A stretch of DNA of 64,000 bases from G963665925 sp963678925 (GCA_963678925.1 OY787533.1:1116001-1180000); one strand, 5' to 3'. Positions 23,685 through 32,051 are shown, numbered from the stretch's first letter. The notes: generated by a model from the sequence alone, not told the origin. Numbers and translations are program-made.

Positions 23685-23966
23685 TCATTTAGACTTAATA
23701 TCATATTGTGCACCACAATTTTCGGCAGTACACTTATACACGTCATAACCGCAATCTGTATGCGAATATTTCAACTCATTACCGCACCGTGGGCACTGGT
23801 GTTCATCTTCATCAAATTCAACCGTAATGGGCTCATTGTTTCCGTCAAGGTGTTCTTCCAACAAATCTGACATGAAATCATAGGCATACACGTCAGGATT
23901 GCCTCTCTTTTCAAGTTCACTTTCAAGCGCATTAATGAATGCAGCTCTAGGTATGACCATTTTCAT
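23685..23966 (-). CDS. Small zinc-ribbon phage protein
   Basis: A 93-residue protein with a C-terminal zinc ribbon: CPRCGNELKYSHTDCGYDVY, then CTAENCGAQY, giving CxxC and CxxxxC pairs. The N-terminal half is a helix with IPRAAFINALESELEKRG. Its role is unknown; such proteins in Mu-like early regions may bind DNA or RNA polymerase. TAGGAGG overlaps the stop codon of the next upstream gene. Confident as a gene, open as to function. Confidence 0.72.
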   Translation of the reverse strand: MKMVIPRAAFINALESELEKRGNPDVYAYDFMSDLLEEHLDGNNEPITVEFDEDEHQCPRCGNELKYSHTDCGYDVYKCTAENCGAQYDIKSK

Positions 23967-23976
23967 TTTGAACCTC

Positions 23977-24135
23977 CTAGACTCTCACTTTGCCCACTTC
24001 GTCAATATCATCAGAACCACACATCATACAATATTCGGGTTCATCTTCACATAGTTCTTCACCGCCAAAATTCACGATGATACATGGAAATTCTCGTTCG
24101 CAATCATTGCAGCGGTATTTTATCCAACTATCCAT
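23977..24135 (-). CDS. Small zinc-ribbon protein (52 residues)
   Basis: A gene below the usual length cut. ATG at 24135, AGGAGG upstream, ending in TAG at 23977 whose last bases begin the ribosome site of the next gene. The product (MDSWIKYRCNDCEREFPCII, then a region with YCMMCGSDDIDEVG) has two CxxC-type pairs, so it folds as a zinc ribbon. It forms a pair of zinc-ribbon genes with the next one. Confidence 0.72.
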   Translation of the reverse strand: MDSWIKYRCNDCEREFPCIIVNFGGEELCEDEPEYCMMCGSDDIDEVGKVRV

Positions 24136-24146
24136 TCTTAAACCTC

Positions 24147-24539
24147 CTACAACTCCAAAATAGGCTGTACAACTTTTTCAATCACTTCATCATAGTCATA
24201 CTCTCTGCCTGCATTCATATTTTCTGCGTCATACTTGTTCAGCGCTGCAGCTATTTTCATAACCTTGCATGCGCCGATTTGCTCTGCACTGATATTCTGC
24301 TGCGTTTGATTGTAAACTACAGAGAGCAGTGCAACATGCAGGTTTCGCATTTTGCTCGGAAGTGCGCCCAGACCACTATACTTGTCAAACTCCTCATACT
24401 CCGCAAGAGCTTCTTTTTTGAATGCCTTGCGGTTCAACCTTTTCTTTACTGGTGGAATTATGCCTTCAGCACGAAGTTCTGCACGCGCTTTTGCACGGTC
24501 ATTCTTTTCACGCTGGGTCATCCGTTTTTTCTTTGCCAT
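24147..24539 (-). CDS. Hypothetical basic phage protein
   Basis: A 130-residue protein whose N-terminal third is very basic (MAKKKRMTQREKNDRAKARA), followed by helices (FKKEALAEYEEFDKYSGLGA, then a helix with SAEQIGACKVMKIAA). It starts with an ATGA-type overlap at 24539 and GGAGGG upstream. It could bind nucleic acid, but no recognised fold is visible. No homology is claimed. Confidence 0.62.
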   Translation of the reverse strand: MAKKKRMTQREKNDRAKARAELRAEGIIPPVKKRLNRKAFKKEALAEYEEFDKYSGLGALPSKMRNLHVALLSVVYNQTQQNISAEQIGACKVMKIAAALNKYDAENMNAGREYDYDEVIEKVVQPILEL

Positions 24540-24853
24540 CAAACAACCCTCCGTCTGCGGATCAGCGTGAGCATGCGCCTCACAACACCAATCTTCATAT
24601 CGTAGTGTTCTGCTATTTCAACGTCTGAAAATCCTTGTGTTATACCTTCTTCAACCATGCGTAGTGCATGTGATCGCTTCAATTCGTTATAAGTTAAATT
24701 GACTGTTATAGGCCGTTTCATCGGCTTGGTAGGGTGAAGTGCTTTGTATTTTTGCAGTTCTTCTTGCGAAAGTGTATAGCACTTCATCTCACTAGGCATC
24801 TGCTTGTATGCATGCGCACATTCCACATTGATATTACGAATTGGGTAACCCAT
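24539..24853 (-). CDS. Putative helix-turn-helix phage protein
   Basis: A 104-residue protein. The last 45 residues (YNELKRSHALRMVEEGITQG, then FSDVEIAEHYDMKIGVVRR) look like a helix-turn-helix of resolvase or RNA-polymerase-sigma type: a conserved alanine in SDVEIAEHY is followed by a turn and a recognition helix. Start at 24853 has AGGTGG six bases upstream; a GTG at 24865 is the alternative. It could be an early regulator. Confidence 0.62.
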   Translation of the reverse strand: MGYPIRNINVECAHAYKQMPSEMKCYTLSQEELQKYKALHPTKPMKRPITVNLTYNELKRSHALRMVEEGITQGFSDVEIAEHYDMKIGVVRRMLTLIRRRRVV

Positions 24854-25271
24854 CGTATACACCACCTATCAAATCCTTGTGCGTTTCAATGTGCCCGATA
24901 CGCTTCACGCGCCACTCCATGATGCGTGATTCCGTTATCTCGCTTCGCATCAGATTGCCACCAATGGTCCGTTCCATGACCATCTTGTTTTCTTCTTCGA
25001 CCCACTTCACAATCATATGCCTCTGGATACCAAGGTCAGGGTGCGTCACTTCAACAATCGAGCCTTCATCAATGCGGCCCCGCAGGTAGTCACGTGTTTT
25101 CAGTCTCTGATACATGCGTACTCTCGGTACATTGAGTATGCCAACAACCCGACTATCTCCGTCATGCTGCTGAACTTCACCGTCCATATGCAAGAGCAGG
25201 TCTATGCAAGACGATTCGTAGAAGATGTTCTTTTCAGGATCAAAGGCAACAAATTCAAATCGTGTGCTCAA
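24834..25271 (-). CDS. YopX-like phage protein
   Basis: A 145-residue protein. The layout resembles YopX-family proteins of Firmicute phages: N-terminal FEFVAFDPEKNIFYESSCID, a beta core with RGRIDEGSIVEVTHPDLGIQ and a C-terminal RIGHIETHKDLIGG (compare GNIHDNPEL in relatives). Its function is unknown. A TTG start at 25271 has GAGGG six bases upstream. It overlaps the next gene by 20 bases. Confidence 0.6.
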   Translation of the reverse strand: MSTRFEFVAFDPEKNIFYESSCIDLLLHMDGEVQQHDGDSRVVGILNVPRVRMYQRLKTRDYLRGRIDEGSIVEVTHPDLGIQRHMIVKWVEEENKMVMERTIGGNLMRSEITESRIMEWRVKRIGHIETHKDLIGGVYDGLPNS

Positions 25272-25273
25272 GG

Positions 25274-25681
25274 CTATCCCTCTACTTTCTTCAGCATGGC
25301 CTTCAGACTTTCAATAAGCCGCCAAGCCTGCTGAGGTGTCAACCATTCAAGTCGCTCCACATGGTAGTACTTATTCATGAAGCTTATAAGACGAGCTGGG
25401 TTATCATCCCAACCCAGCTCTTTTTCCAACTGCCTGATTTTCCAGACCATTCTGTTTGTCCCATCGTCTGAAGGTTTCTTTGGTTTCAGTTCTGGCTTTA
25501 CGGTGTACAGATGGTCTTTCAGTGCCAAGATGACCTTGTTTCTCTGAGCCGTACTCAGTGCACTGATACTGCGCTGACCTGTAACGCCTTCGACTATCGA
25601 ACGAAGTTCACTTTCATCGAGTTCGCACCGTTTTGCCAGTCCCCAAATATTCGCTATCTGTTTTCTTCGACCATCTGCCAT
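25274..25681 (-). CDS. GemA-like regulatory protein (DUF1018, Mu gp16)
   Basis: A 135-residue protein. The blocks KQIANIWGLAKRCELDESEL, then ISALSTAQRNKVILALKDHL and the C-terminal WLTPQQAWRLIESLKAMLKK match the GemA/DUF1018 family found in the early region of Mu-like phages. In Mu, GemA influences host gene expression and DNA supercoiling. It lies between YopX-like and Gam, as in other relatives. The family call is good and the role in this host is unknown. Confidence 0.8.
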   Translation of the reverse strand: MADGRRKQIANIWGLAKRCELDESELRSIVEGVTGQRSISALSTAQRNKVILALKDHLYTVKPELKPKKPSDDGTNRMVWKIRQLEKELGWDDNPARLISFMNKYYHVERLEWLTPQQAWRLIESLKAMLKKVEG

Positions 25682-25692
25682 ATGTTCACCGC

Positions 25693-26205
25693 CTAATGAT
25701 CTGTGAGTTTTTCACGGTCAGGTTCGTACCAGAAAACATCATCGATTTCAATGCCTGCACCTGCCTCGACAATCATATTAGGGGAGTACTTTTTCAGCAC
25801 TTCCTTATTGATTTTCTCAGGTGGTGCTACAACACAGTCGCCCATGCCTAGCTCTTTGAGCTTTGAAATGATTGTGCGAACTTTCTCGGCAGCGCGTGGA
25901 AGGGAAATTTTCGTTGATTTTCTAAACCCAACTTGACCAAAGTCCATAGTTACAGTTTTCTTTTTGCCGAAATCATCTTTGTGTTCTTCAACAAACAGCT
26001 TCATGTCCTTTTCAAGGGCTTTGATACTGTCTTTAAATGGTTCGGCAGCGTCTTTTGCTTCAAGCTTCACATCTGAAATCTTGTCGTTCATATCCGACTC
26101 GATTTTCTCAATTTTAAGCAGGTTCTCTGCTATTTCCTTCATAACCAGGTCGCATTCTTCCCAGTTCTTGATTGTCGAAACATCTGGTAATCTTCTTCGT
26201 GCCAT
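25693..26205 (-). CDS. gam: Host-nuclease inhibitor Gam-like protein
   Basis: A 170-residue protein starting at 26205 with AAGGAGTC upstream (the longer frame to 26316 is not used). The helical first part (LVMKEIAENLLKIEKIESDM, then ALEKDMKLFVEEHKDDFGKK) and beta second part (VTMDFGQVGFRKSTKISLP) form the Mu Gam-like Ku-related fold. Gam binds double-strand ends and protects phage DNA from host exonucleases. It is downstream of MuB, as in Mu's semi-early region. Confidence 0.88.
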   Translation of the reverse strand: MARRRLPDVSTIKNWEECDLVMKEIAENLLKIEKIESDMNDKISDVKLEAKDAAEPFKDSIKALEKDMKLFVEEHKDDFGKKKTVTMDFGQVGFRKSTKISLPRAAEKVRTIISKLKELGMGDCVVAPPEKINKEVLKKYSPNMIVEAGAGIEIDDVFWYEPDREKLTDH

Positions 26206-26485
26206 TTTTATGACTCCTTTCAGGTTCTTTGTCTGTATCTGCATAACAAACGTGACCATCTTCACAGTAGAACATGATCCCGTAAAGTTCATAAGAATCA
26301 TTTGCTGCAAGCACATTCATATTGTTGAACTCAACACTTGTCATAGTACAATTTCCTCCAAACTTGTACTTTGGTATATAGCGTTCTGTTAAATGACTCA
26401 TAATGATCTCAACCGCTTCGTCCAAGGTGAAATACTTCTGTTTATGTCCAAGCAGGGCAGACCGAATTGTTTTAACCATGCTCAT
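26114..26485 (-). CDS. Hypothetical early phage protein overlapping gam
   Basis: A 123-residue protein starting after AGGGGG at 26485, between MuB and gam. The body (LDEAVEIIMSHLTERYIPKY, then VEFNNMNVLAANDSYELYGI and CYADTDKEPERSHK) is plausible globular sequence. Its last 31 codons overlap the first part of gam by 92 bases in another frame. Such a long overlap is unusual here; either the C-terminal tail is disposable, or this gene lost its normal stop. Confidence 0.55.
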   Translation of the reverse strand: MSMVKTIRSALLGHKQKYFTLDEAVEIIMSHLTERYIPKYKFGGNCTMTSVEFNNMNVLAANDSYELYGIMFYCEDGHVCYADTDKEPERSHKNGTKKITRCFDNQELGRMRPGYEGNSREPA

Positions 26486-26494
26486 TTAGACCCC

Positions 26495-27457
26495 CTAAAA
26501 CATCAACTTGTACTTCTTAGCATCCTTCACGATTTCAATACTGATTTCACTGCCTTCAGCAGCTTCAAGACAAAGCTCAAGCAGTTCTACAAAGTTTCCA
26601 AGCCCACCGTGTCGAACGTCAATGGCTGCAGCCACAAGATGGTTGGCAGCTTCTCTTGTGATGTTGTAGCGTTTCAGTATTTCTCTGACTTCCTTTTCCT
26701 TGATGCCCTCAAGCTTCATCATGTACTTGCGTCTGTAGAGCTGTGCAAGGTTGTCTTTGCCGTTTCCTCGTGTCAGGATTTCTTCCAGGTCATGGGTTCC
26801 ACAGAGCAGGATCGGCACGCTCGTGTTATCCCATATCTTTCTCAGGATTTCAAATTTGTCCACGTCCCATTTCTTCAGATATTCTGCTTCGTCAATTACA
26901 AACATCAGCTCTTTGTTTCTCATTGCACCGATCAGTTGCTGCACCTTCGCATAATTGGAACCCCGTTTGAGTTCGGTTCCTGAAGCCTCTGCCATAATGG
27001 AGAGCAGGTCCTGCATTCTCATGCTCGTAAACGCTTCTATGTAGACAGCGCCTTCCGTGCGCTCACAAAACTCCCTAATGGCTGTTGTCTTGCCAGTGCC
27101 TGGATGTCCGATAACAACGCCCATCTTTTGTCTGAGGCGCATGTCTTCGCAAAATCCGAGGACACCTTTAAACTCTGTTGTCGGATAGATTCCGATTTCA
27201 TCGGTGTATTCAACCTGTGCTTCTGGCTGCTCGTATCTGGCTTCAAGAAAACTGATGACGGCTGATTCAAGTTCCGTGCTTGTTTTTCCGTGATGCACAA
27301 ATTGAGAAATGGTCGATGAACTGTATCCGCACTGTCTTCCAATGTCAACAAAGGTCATGCCTTCATTGTCTCGGATGGTCTTGAGCTGGTCTCTCAAATC
27401 GTTTTTGCCCATGCTCTTAAAATCTATATTTTCAAGTAGCGCTACTACTGCACTCAT
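26495..27457 (-). CDS. Mu B-like transposition ATPase
   Basis: A 320-residue AAA+ protein. The N-terminal 60 residues carry a helix-turn-helix (GMTFVDIGRQCGYSSSTISQ). The ATPase has Walker A GHPGTGKTT, Walker B LMFVIDEAEYL, a sensor with PILLCGTHDLEEIL, and a helical C-terminal domain. This is the MuB form, which coats target DNA and activates MuA. AAGGAGG precedes the start. It follows MuA with a short gap, as in Mu. Confidence 0.92.
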   Translation of the reverse strand: MSAVVALLENIDFKSMGKNDLRDQLKTIRDNEGMTFVDIGRQCGYSSSTISQFVHHGKTSTELESAVISFLEARYEQPEAQVEYTDEIGIYPTTEFKGVLGFCEDMRLRQKMGVVIGHPGTGKTTAIREFCERTEGAVYIEAFTSMRMQDLLSIMAEASGTELKRGSNYAKVQQLIGAMRNKELMFVIDEAEYLKKWDVDKFEILRKIWDNTSVPILLCGTHDLEEILTRGNGKDNLAQLYRRKYMMKLEGIKEKEVREILKRYNITREAANHLVAAAIDVRHGGLGNFVELLELCLEAAEGSEISIEIVKDAKKYKLMF

Positions 27458-27494
27458 ACATACGCCTCCTTAGTTTTGCACTTTTCAGTGCGAA

Positions 27495-29528
27495 TTATCC
27501 TGTTGTTCGGTTCATGACAGATTCACCAGTCTTGATAAAACGCTTTTTCGCTGCGCCAGTATCTTCATCTGGTGTCTTTTCCTTTTCGCTTGCCGAGTTG
27601 AACTCACGCATGGCCTTTTCAAGCTCAAGAACTGTGATATTGCTCGATGTGTCCTCAATGATTTCACCTGTGAGCGTATTGGCACTTGCACGCTTTGGCG
27701 GCTTTGGTCTGCGTCTGCCTGTCAGATCAGCAATTCTGTCCTTCACTTCAAATTCCTGATTCTTTTGTGAGCGGACATGTTCCGCAACCTTCTCAGGCTT
27801 TTCTTCAATCATTTTGAGGTTTTCTTTCACTGTCGCTGCACACACAAAGTTGTTATGGTGCATGACAAGAATGACATCTGTATTTTCACGGTTGTACCGC
27901 ACAAGCACCTTCTCATTGCTCAAGTGGCTCAGAGCAGAGTGGTCGTATACCTTGTTCTTAAACTGGATGCCCTGTGTTGTAACCTTGCGCTCAACCATTT
28001 CCATCTTTCCAATGGAGAGCATTGCCCAGCTCGGTTTGTCATGGCGTGCCTTTTCGGCTGCTTCATACATTTCAAACGGCGTCTTGCCACCATATCCTTC
28101 ATGGGGTTCGTTATGGTATTCTTCCAGCACATCAACGAACCAGTCTCTAAGTTCGTCCAGCGTCATAAGGCCCTCTGTCTTAATGAGTTTCTTCAGGTCC
28201 TTAGTGAATGTTTCAGGTCGCTCTGCTGGATCAGTGCCGCACCAGCCAGGAAGTTCTCTGACATGTCGGTCTGAAAATGTTCCGAAAAAACGTTCCACTG
28301 GCTTAACCCATCCGTGGTAGGCCTTTGCATGTACATTGCCTATGCTCAGTGTCTGAAGGAAACTGCTCGATGTTTCATCGAACTCAATCGCACCCTTGTT
28401 GTAATTGTGCTCAACGATTTTCCCTCCCTCAAACACATGCGAACGATAGTCCTTGCCATTGTCAGTGTAGACATAGCGTGGTACGCCGTAAAAAGGGACG
28501 CCGCGTTTAGGCTGAATGCCGTATATAAGCGCTTCAATAATCGTTCGTGAGTTCGGGTTCATGGTCAGGCACCAGCCGACCATACAACCTGTTGCAATGT
28601 CATACCACGCCGTGAGCCATGGCCTTGCCACCTTGCCGTCTGCATCAATGACAAAAGCGTTGAACTTATAGTGGTCACCAAACCAGCAATCGTTGGCAAG
28701 TTCAGGCTTGTCCCGTTTCGCCTTAATCATGTACTTGGCCTCCCAGAACTTGCGGCCTTTTCTCGCATATTCCACAAGCTCCATCGGAATACTTTTCAGT
28801 ATGCGACTAGCAGTCTTGTCGCTCTTTGAGTACTTTAGACCTTGCTGGTCCGTCTCTTCGCAAAGCTCCACCACATAACCCGAATTTTCGAGTTGTCTTC
28901 TGAGTTTCGAGCCCTCCTTGAACCTGCAATTTTCACAACCCTTGCAACCAAGCTCTTCAGCATCCTTGACCATAAGCTCATAAGAATGTGTCTTGCTGCG
29001 TCTACGATCTGTGAGGTAGTAGTCTTTCATAATGCGTTCAGCTTCAAGACAGAATACCGTGGATTTTCCAGTTTCCTTTTCCTTGCGCATCAGGCCAGCT
29101 ATGCCTTTTTCTTCATAAGCCTTTATCCAGTTCTGAAGACTCCTTATGCCGATGCCGTGTTTCTTGGCAAGGGCTTCACGTTGCTTCGTGATATTGCGAA
29201 GCGCTTCATCAAAGGCAAGGGCCTCTTCGACAATGGCTTTTTTTCTTAAGAGCTGGTCGATGCCCTTTTGACCGTACTTATGCAAATAGTAGTTCATGTC
29301 TATATCAATGATTTTTTCCTTTTCCTCTTCTGTGTCCCGCATGCTTTCGAGGTACTTGATCTGCGCATCGGGCGGAAGGGAAGTCAGCTCCACAAGATAT
29401 TTCGTATTGTTCTTGTCGCTTACGTTTTCGCGTGATTTGTACTCAGACGTATAGATTTTTCGCCTAATTGTACTTTCATCAACGCCGCAAAGCTCAGCGG
29501 CCTTTTTAGTAGTTAACCAAACGTCCAT
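27495..29528 (-). CDS. Mu A-like DDE transposase
   Basis: A 677-residue protein (MuA is 663). I start at 29528 because AAGGGGAA precedes it and MDVWLTTKKAAELCGVDEST aligns with the MuA N-terminal winged helix. The catalytic core shows Asp in WFGDHYKFNAFVI, Asp in YTDNGKDYR and Glu in VERFFGTF, about residues 284, 355 and 412 (269, 336, 392 in Mu). A C-terminal beta barrel (GIQFKNKVYDHSALSHL) and a basic tail follow. It makes the strand-transfer complex that integrates and replicates the phage. Confidence 0.95.
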   Translation of the reverse strand: MDVWLTTKKAAELCGVDESTIRRKIYTSEYKSRENVSDKNNTKYLVELTSLPPDAQIKYLESMRDTEEEKEKIIDIDMNYYLHKYGQKGIDQLLRKKAIVEEALAFDEALRNITKQREALAKKHGIGIRSLQNWIKAYEEKGIAGLMRKEKETGKSTVFCLEAERIMKDYYLTDRRRSKTHSYELMVKDAEELGCKGCENCRFKEGSKLRRQLENSGYVVELCEETDQQGLKYSKSDKTASRILKSIPMELVEYARKGRKFWEAKYMIKAKRDKPELANDCWFGDHYKFNAFVIDADGKVARPWLTAWYDIATGCMVGWCLTMNPNSRTIIEALIYGIQPKRGVPFYGVPRYVYTDNGKDYRSHVFEGGKIVEHNYNKGAIEFDETSSSFLQTLSIGNVHAKAYHGWVKPVERFFGTFSDRHVRELPGWCGTDPAERPETFTKDLKKLIKTEGLMTLDELRDWFVDVLEEYHNEPHEGYGGKTPFEMYEAAEKARHDKPSWAMLSIGKMEMVERKVTTQGIQFKNKVYDHSALSHLSNEKVLVRYNRENTDVILVMHHNNFVCAATVKENLKMIEEKPEKVAEHVRSQKNQEFEVKDRIADLTGRRRPKPPKRASANTLTGEIIEDTSSNITVLELEKAMREFNSASEKEKTPDEDTGAAKKRFIKTGESVMNRTTG

Positions 29529-29668
29529 TTCAATTCCCCTTTGCAGATTTTCTAAGTCATGGTATACTGTCAGGGAAGAATATATTTTGTTAGACTTTTT
29601 CGGAGCGCTTTCTTGGTAGGTTGGCAGCTCCTTTTTCATTGTCTTTAAATATATTCTTTTTTCGCGTT

Positions 29669-30076
29669 TTAACTTGCATTTTTCCCCTGCTTCTCACTGG
29701 CTTCCTTCTGTTTTTTCAGGTATATTTCATGAAGGTCGATGCGTTGTTGCAATTCCTTCATGCGGTAGGTAAGTACTGAAGTTTCAACACCATATTCCTG
29801 TACAAGTGCTTCGAGACGAGCGTGAAGCTCTTCCCATAGCGTCTCATATTGGTTCTCGCAGGCTGTCATTTCCTGTCGGCATGCGAAGAGCTGCTTCTCG
29901 TGGTATCGGTTCAGCACTTCATTTTGCGAACTGTTCATCATTTCAGTTGCCAGATTCTCGACCAGGCTGGGTCCTCTCATGTGTACGCCAACACTTTTCT
30001 TGATATCCTCAATTTTGTTCGATACAAAAGCATCTGTGCCATACTTCTTCAAATCAAAAGGTTTAAATTTGCTCAT
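29669..30076 (-). CDS. Hypothetical phage protein, coiled coil
   Basis: A 135-residue protein. The second half is a long helix (EKQLFACRQEMTACENQYET, then LHARLEALVQEYGVETSV). The N-terminus is KPFDLKKYGTDAFVSNKIE. GGAGGTGG precedes the ATG. It sits between MuA and a small Cro-like regulator. It may be an accessory of transposition, but this is a guess; no known family is visible. Confidence 0.6.
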   Translation of the reverse strand: MSKFKPFDLKKYGTDAFVSNKIEDIKKSVGVHMRGPSLVENLATEMMNSSQNEVLNRYHEKQLFACRQEMTACENQYETLWEELHARLEALVQEYGVETSVLTYRMKELQQRIDLHEIYLKKQKEASEKQGKNAS

Positions 30077-30289
30077 TTACACCACCTCCATGAGTGCTTC
30101 TTCATTCTTTTTTGACAGGAATGATACAATCTGATCCAGGTATTTGAGTCCTTTGGTTCTTCCAGTCAAAATGTCAGAGACATAGTTTGCGCTTACGCCA
30201 ATTTCCTCTGCGATGTCATTCACACTTAGGCCAGTTTCTGCCAACCTGCGCTTGACCCAAATACCAAACTGAGTGTACTGCACTGACAT
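30077..30289 (-). CDS. Cro/XRE-type helix-turn-helix regulator
   Basis: A 70-residue protein made of one HTH domain: LSVNDIAEEIGVSANYVSDI then LTGRTKGLKYLDQIVSFL. It is preceded by AAAGGAGG. Position at the start of the early genes suggests a Ner-like brake on early transcription. Ner in Mu has this size and blocks both the early and repressor promoters. The HTH is clear and the Ner role is inferred. Confidence 0.8.
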   Translation of the reverse strand: MSVQYTQFGIWVKRRLAETGLSVNDIAEEIGVSANYVSDILTGRTKGLKYLDQIVSFLSKKNEEALMEVV

Positions 30290-30304
30290 TGTGTTTCCTC
30301 CTTT

Positions 30305-30703
30305 CTATGAACTGCGCACAATCAATACCTTTGCTTCGCATTTCTCTTTGATACGGCTGTTCTCACCAGCGGTTACTTTCAAAAGCTGATCAGCCTTGTT
30401 CTTAATCAGTTTTACGCCATCACGACCTTGCAGTTCTTTAACCAGGTCATTTGTTGATATGTTTTCGAGCTTCATGAACTTCTCGAACACTTCGCCGTCC
30501 TCCTTATGCTGTTGAAATCCTTTGTGAAATGCTATGCCAATAGGTTTAGTGTCTAGCTTACAAACGCGGATGCTCTTTTCATCAACTTTTTCAATCAAAA
30601 CCTCACATCCTGATAAGTACGGTAGAAACGACGCTGTATACTTCTTTTTTTCAAACTGAATCGTTCCAGCTTTAACTTTTCTTTTCAAATATCTGGCGCT
30701 CAT
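30305..30703 (-). CDS. Small protein with MuA C-terminal-like beta barrel
   Basis: A 132-residue protein. The first 60 residues (LKRKVKAGTIQFEKKKYTAS, then FLPYLSGCEVLIEKVDEKSI) align by eye with the MuA barrel in this phage (ERKVTTQGIQFKNKVYDHSA, then LSHLSNEKVLVRYNRENT). Both share RKV, IQF, K-Y, L-L and EVLI-like beta pattern. The last 70 residues are charged and helical. It may regulate transposition by competing with MuA. Similarity was judged by eye only. Confidence 0.65.
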   Translation of the reverse strand: MSARYLKRKVKAGTIQFEKKKYTASFLPYLSGCEVLIEKVDEKSIRVCKLDTKPIGIAFHKGFQQHKEDGEVFEKFMKLENISTNDLVKELQGRDGVKLIKNKADQLLKVTAGENSRIKEKCEAKVLIVRSS

Positions 30704-30768
30704 GTATCCCTCCGATCTCGGTTTCCATTCTTTTGAAGTGGTGATACAATTAGAATGAGGTGATGATA

Positions 30769-31608
30769 TTGTTAGATATAGAACTTTTTGAACTTCATGA
30801 AACGATTACAATTGATAAAATCAGCCGTTCCGTTCTCATACGTATCTGTAAATGGATGGAACAACAATTCAATCAGTTGTCAAATAATCAATTAGAGGTA
30901 ACAAGGTCTTTAACCGTAAGCATTAAGAACGGTCGAAAAATCAACGTAGGTAGTCTGAATACACTTGAAAATAGATTATTTTCAGAAGATGATATATCAG
31001 AATTTTGCTTTAGCATGTTGATAACAAAACCTTTCGCATGCCATTTGAAAATTTTCAGCGAAACAGAGAACTGTGTATGCTTTTCTGTAATTTCTGAAAA
31101 AAATCAATGGAATGAAGATTCTTTTGCAGATTTTTCAATTTCATTTGAGTCAATCTATACAAAACTCGATTCTCAAACACCTTTTCATTTTGAAATTTCT
31201 GCAGATATTCAAGCTGATGATACGCTTAATGAGCCAAAGTGCACTCCTGACTCAAGTAAATCAAATGACTTCGGTTCTGATATTACAGCTATACTCCCTC
31301 CATCAGTACATGAGTCAGAAGATATAGGTTCAGAAATTAAGGCTGTAATTCCTCCAATGCACTCGACGAGTGAAAAAACCAATGTCGTTCCTGAAGCTGT
31401 CCCCGTAATTGCCCGTTCATCTTTGAAGCACGTTGCCGAACAACCACTCAACAATCTTACACAGCATATAACCACCAATATAACCAATAACTATACTGCA
31501 GAAGATGATAAGAGCAAGCACCACAGTCTCTTGAGCTATGCAGCTATGATATTTACAATCTTTGGTGCTCTGGTTGGTATTTTGCAATTTTTTTTCGATA
31601 TTTTCTGA
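30769..31608 (+). CDS. Unknown protein with C-terminal membrane anchor (accessory)
   Basis: About 279 residues on the plus strand, against the early genes. TTG at 30769 has GAGGTGATGATA upstream; ATG or GTG upstream lie too close to the site. Residues about 1-145 look like a mixed alpha/beta domain (LIRICKWMEQQFNQLSNNQL, then FCFSMLITKPFACHLKIFSE). A Ser/Pro-rich linker follows, then a single membrane helix (YAAMIFTIFGALVGILQFFF) at the very end. The transcript runs in the repressor direction, so it may be a lysogeny gene. Function unknown. Confidence 0.7.
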   Translation: MLDIELFELHETITIDKISRSVLIRICKWMEQQFNQLSNNQLEVTRSLTVSIKNGRKINVGSLNTLENRLFSEDDISEFCFSMLITKPFACHLKIFSETENCVCFSVISEKNQWNEDSFADFSISFESIYTKLDSQTPFHFEISADIQADDTLNEPKCTPDSSKSNDFGSDITAILPPSVHESEDIGSEIKAVIPPMHSTSEKTNVVPEAVPVIARSSLKHVAEQPLNNLTQHITTNITNNYTAEDDKSKHHSLLSYAAMIFTIFGALVGILQFFFDIF

Positions 31609-31737
31609 TTGTAATTGATTTTTTTCATACAGAACCGCAATACTTGCACATGCTCCAATACTCAGTATTAAGGCAACCGTTGGAATTATTTCTTTCCACG
31701 TTTCCCATATTTCAAGTACAAATGATTTAAACATCAA
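31417..31737 (-). CDS. Two-helix membrane protein, antisense to its neighbour
   Basis: A 106-residue frame with two membrane helices (IIPTVALILSIGACASIAVL, then TVVLALIIFCSIVIGYIGGY). The start has GGAGGA six to nine bases upstream. Its last 192 bases lie antisense to the end of the plus-strand neighbour. The N-terminal helix and good ribosome site argue it is real. The antisense part could be accidental reading past a lost stop. Confidence 0.5.
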   Translation of the reverse strand: MMFKSFVLEIWETWKEIIPTVALILSIGACASIAVLYEKNQLQSENIEKKLQNTNQSTKDCKYHSCIAQETVVLALIIFCSIVIGYIGGYMLCKIVEWLFGNVLQR

Positions 31738-31794
31738 TATGATCCTCCAATTGAATAACGCTTCATACTAGCAGAGGATAATAACTCTGCTTTT

Positions 31795-31953
31795 TCAATT
31801 TAATTCCACCTCACATCCTTCAGCTCGAATCACGCCATCGAGCAACTTCCTAATATCCTTCACAGTGCGGTAAGTGCTGTAAGTCATAAACCCAATCATG
31901 CAGCACCATATAATGCCGATTGGGATGATGTGTTCATATATCTTACTGAGCAT
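31795..31953 (-). CDS. Small single-helix membrane protein (52 residues)
   Basis: A short gene: ATG at 31953 after AAAGGTGG, stop TGA at 31795. The product starts MLSKIYEHIIPIGIIWCCMI and continues with a charged tail (TVKDIRKLLDGVIRAEGCE), so it has one membrane helix. It lies in the early-gene strand. Its function is unknown; a superinfection or lysis-linked role is possible. Confidence 0.55.
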   Translation of the reverse strand: MLSKIYEHIIPIGIIWCCMIGFMTYSTYRTVKDIRKLLDGVIRAEGCEVELN

Positions 31954-32051
31954 CGTCCACCACCTTTCTACATCTCTGCATTTCCATTCCTTAATAGAGG
32001 TTTTCTTCCTTGCTTTCCCGAATTATTTCAATAACGAAAGGAGGTGACCTT

